Shown here piece by piece: positions 11,853 through 12,501 of a stretch of 12,501 nucleotides of DNA. The translations under genes were made by a program, and so were the position numbers. A model generated the notes under the pieces. The model was not told the origin of the DNA, searched no databases, and saw only the letters and a list, made by a program, of their open reading frames with translations. This DNA comes from Candidatus Shapirobacteria bacterium (GTDB taxonomy: Bacteria > Patescibacteriota > Microgenomatia > VGLL01), in the NCBI GenBank assembly GCA_016866735.1, contig VGLL01000020.1, positions 1 through 12,501 on the forward strand, read 5' to 3'. Every line of letters starts with the position of its first letter. Within the stretch, counting starts at the first letter, position 1.

Positions 11853-12344
11853 AAACGCCAATTTAGCTTTAAGGTCGTTCATAAAGAAAAGTCTTTCTTT
11901 AGCGGTTTTCTTCAGTAAGGCCGAGCACTTCTCGCGATTAGGGCTAAGGACCACGCTTAGTTTTCTCTTCTCGTATAAATAGTTCACCAAACAATAAAAA
12001 TCTCCATCACTAGTGACGATAACGGCTTTGTTGTATTCAGAAAAGTCAATCATCGCCTGTAAAACTAAATCGGCGTCAACATTGCCTTTAGTCTTCCCAT
12101 CGCTATCTCTAACAATTGGCTTAAAAACTAATACATAACCGGCTTCCTGGAGAAACTTGTACAAATTTCTGTTAGCTTCCAGATAACCGATAAAATAATA
12201 GGCTTTTTCGACTCGATATTTTTCTCGAAGATAAACTCTAAATTTCTTAAAGTCTAAATGCCAACCTAGCTCTTGAACTCCCAGATTAAGATTTTGACCG
12301 TCAATAAAAGCGTATACAGTAGGCGTCTCTTTGTTTTTTATCAT
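11844..12344 (-). CDS. NYN-domain (LabA/PIN-like) putative ribonuclease
   Basis: The 166-residue product is a single NYN domain, a PIN-like fold found in metal-dependent RNases and LabA-type proteins. The acidic motifs are in order: VYAFIDGQNLN (Asp15, Asn18), KGNVDADLVLQAM (Asp90, Asp92) and VIVTSDGDFYCLV (Asp113, Asp115), which match the conserved active-site positions of the family. It has no signal or membrane segment, so it acts in the cytoplasm. The ATG at 12344 is preceded by AGGA four bases upstream. The stop codon lies in the U-tract of the convergent terminator. The 47-bp tandem repeat lies directly upstream, where its promoter should be. The RNA target is unknown. Confidence 0.9.
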   Translation of the reverse strand: MIKNKETPTVYAFIDGQNLNLGVQELGWHLDFKKFRVYLREKYRVEKAYYFIGYLEANRNLYKFLQEAGYVLVFKPIVRDSDGKTKGNVDADLVLQAMIDFSEYNKAVIVTSDGDFYCLVNYLYEKRKLSVVLSPNREKCSALLKKTAKERLFFMNDLKAKLAFKK

Positions 12345-12359
12345 TTATTCCTATTTTAC

Positions 12360-12501
12360 CCCTTCGACTACGCTCAGGGCAAGCCCTTCGACTACGCTCC
12401 CTTCAAGATCTTCAGGGTAAACAGGGCAAGCCCTTCGACTACGCTCCCTTCAAGATCTTCAGGGTAAACAGGGCAAGCCCTTCGACTACGCTCCCTTCAA
12501 G
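12360..12501. repeat. 47-bp tandem repeat, cut by the window edge
   Basis: Units start at 12376, 12423 and 12470 with no mismatch; the third runs off the edge after 32 bases. The core CCCTTCGACTACGCTC occurs four times (12360, 12384, 12431, 12478), the first copy being an extra half-unit 24 bp before the next. Each unit also has the palindrome AAGATCTT. CTTCGACTACGCTCAGGGCAAG-type repeats are known from many candidate-phyla genomes as dispersed elements. The period is not a multiple of three, so it is not coding. Confidence 0.9.

Noticed and set aside
11680..11982. Plus-strand ORF of 100 codons over the promoter-hairpin region
   Set aside because: It runs through the promoter and terminator hairpin and then antisense to the NYN gene; no family or composition support.
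12273..12467. Plus-strand ORF through the repeat (FDYAQGKPFDYA-type peptide)
   Set aside because: It is a translation of the repeat itself and antisense to the NYN gene start; the 47-bp period shifts frame at every copy.
12360..12501. Possible CRISPR array
   Set aside because: The entire 47-bp period is identical between copies, so there are no unique spacers; it is a simple tandem repeat.

Overview
The window is a bacterial chromosome segment dominated by a ribosomal-protein operon read on the minus strand, from position 9390 down past the left edge. Its order follows the classical S10 and spc operons: L3-L4-L23-L2-S19-L22-S3-L16-L29-S17-L14-L24-L5-S14-S8-L6-L18-S5-L15-SecY, then the first 27 codons of adenylate kinase. 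Three things suggest a member of the Candidate Phyla Radiation (Patescibacteria): L30 (rpmD) is missing between S5 and L15, the coding is extremely compact, and the accessory genes (DUF5674-like, a SurA-N-like protein without a rotamase domain, a NYN/PIN-like protein) sit beside CTTCGACTACGCTC-type repeats. UGA is used as a stop, for example in SecY, L15 and L14-type ATGA overlaps, so the UGA-recoded lineages do not fit. The phylum call is inference from gene content.

Layout. Positions 1-9390 hold 21 genes (the last partial) with 20 junctions. Twelve junctions overlap, and the largest gap is 11 nt, exactly where L30 would lie. Positions 9391-9528 hold the operon's 5' control region: a good sigma70-type promoter (TTGCAA-17-TATAAT) and a leader of about 100 nt. 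The leader carries an SD-like GGAGGTGAT, an 8-codon mini-ORF, and a GC-rich hairpin with six U just before rplC, so it looks like a transcription attenuator. No rpsJ (S10) precedes rplC here. Positions 9591-10016 hold a doubtful hydrophobic plus-strand ORF whose stop overlaps that of the next gene. Positions 10013-10654 (minus) encode a membrane-anchored SurA-N-like chaperone with its own promoter.

Positions 10655-10964 are non-coding, with a terminator for the upstream gene pair and a 14-bp perfect palindrome. Positions 10965-11542 (minus) hold a two-gene unit: a DUF5674-like protein, then an unrecognised 82-residue helical protein. Positions 11543-11843 are intergenic and contain a stable hairpin, a near-consensus plus-strand promoter and a strong terminator hairpin only about 20 nt past the expected start site. 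This could be a short RNA gene convergent with the next gene. Positions 11844-12344 (minus) encode a NYN-domain (PIN-like) putative RNase. Positions 12360-12501 are a perfect 47-bp tandem repeat that runs off the right edge.

The operon genes work together in building the ribosome (23S/5S binding proteins, 16S binding proteins), membrane insertion (SecY) and adenylate balance (Adk). The most interesting unexplained elements are the operon leader and the short promoter-terminator cassette at 11755-11852.
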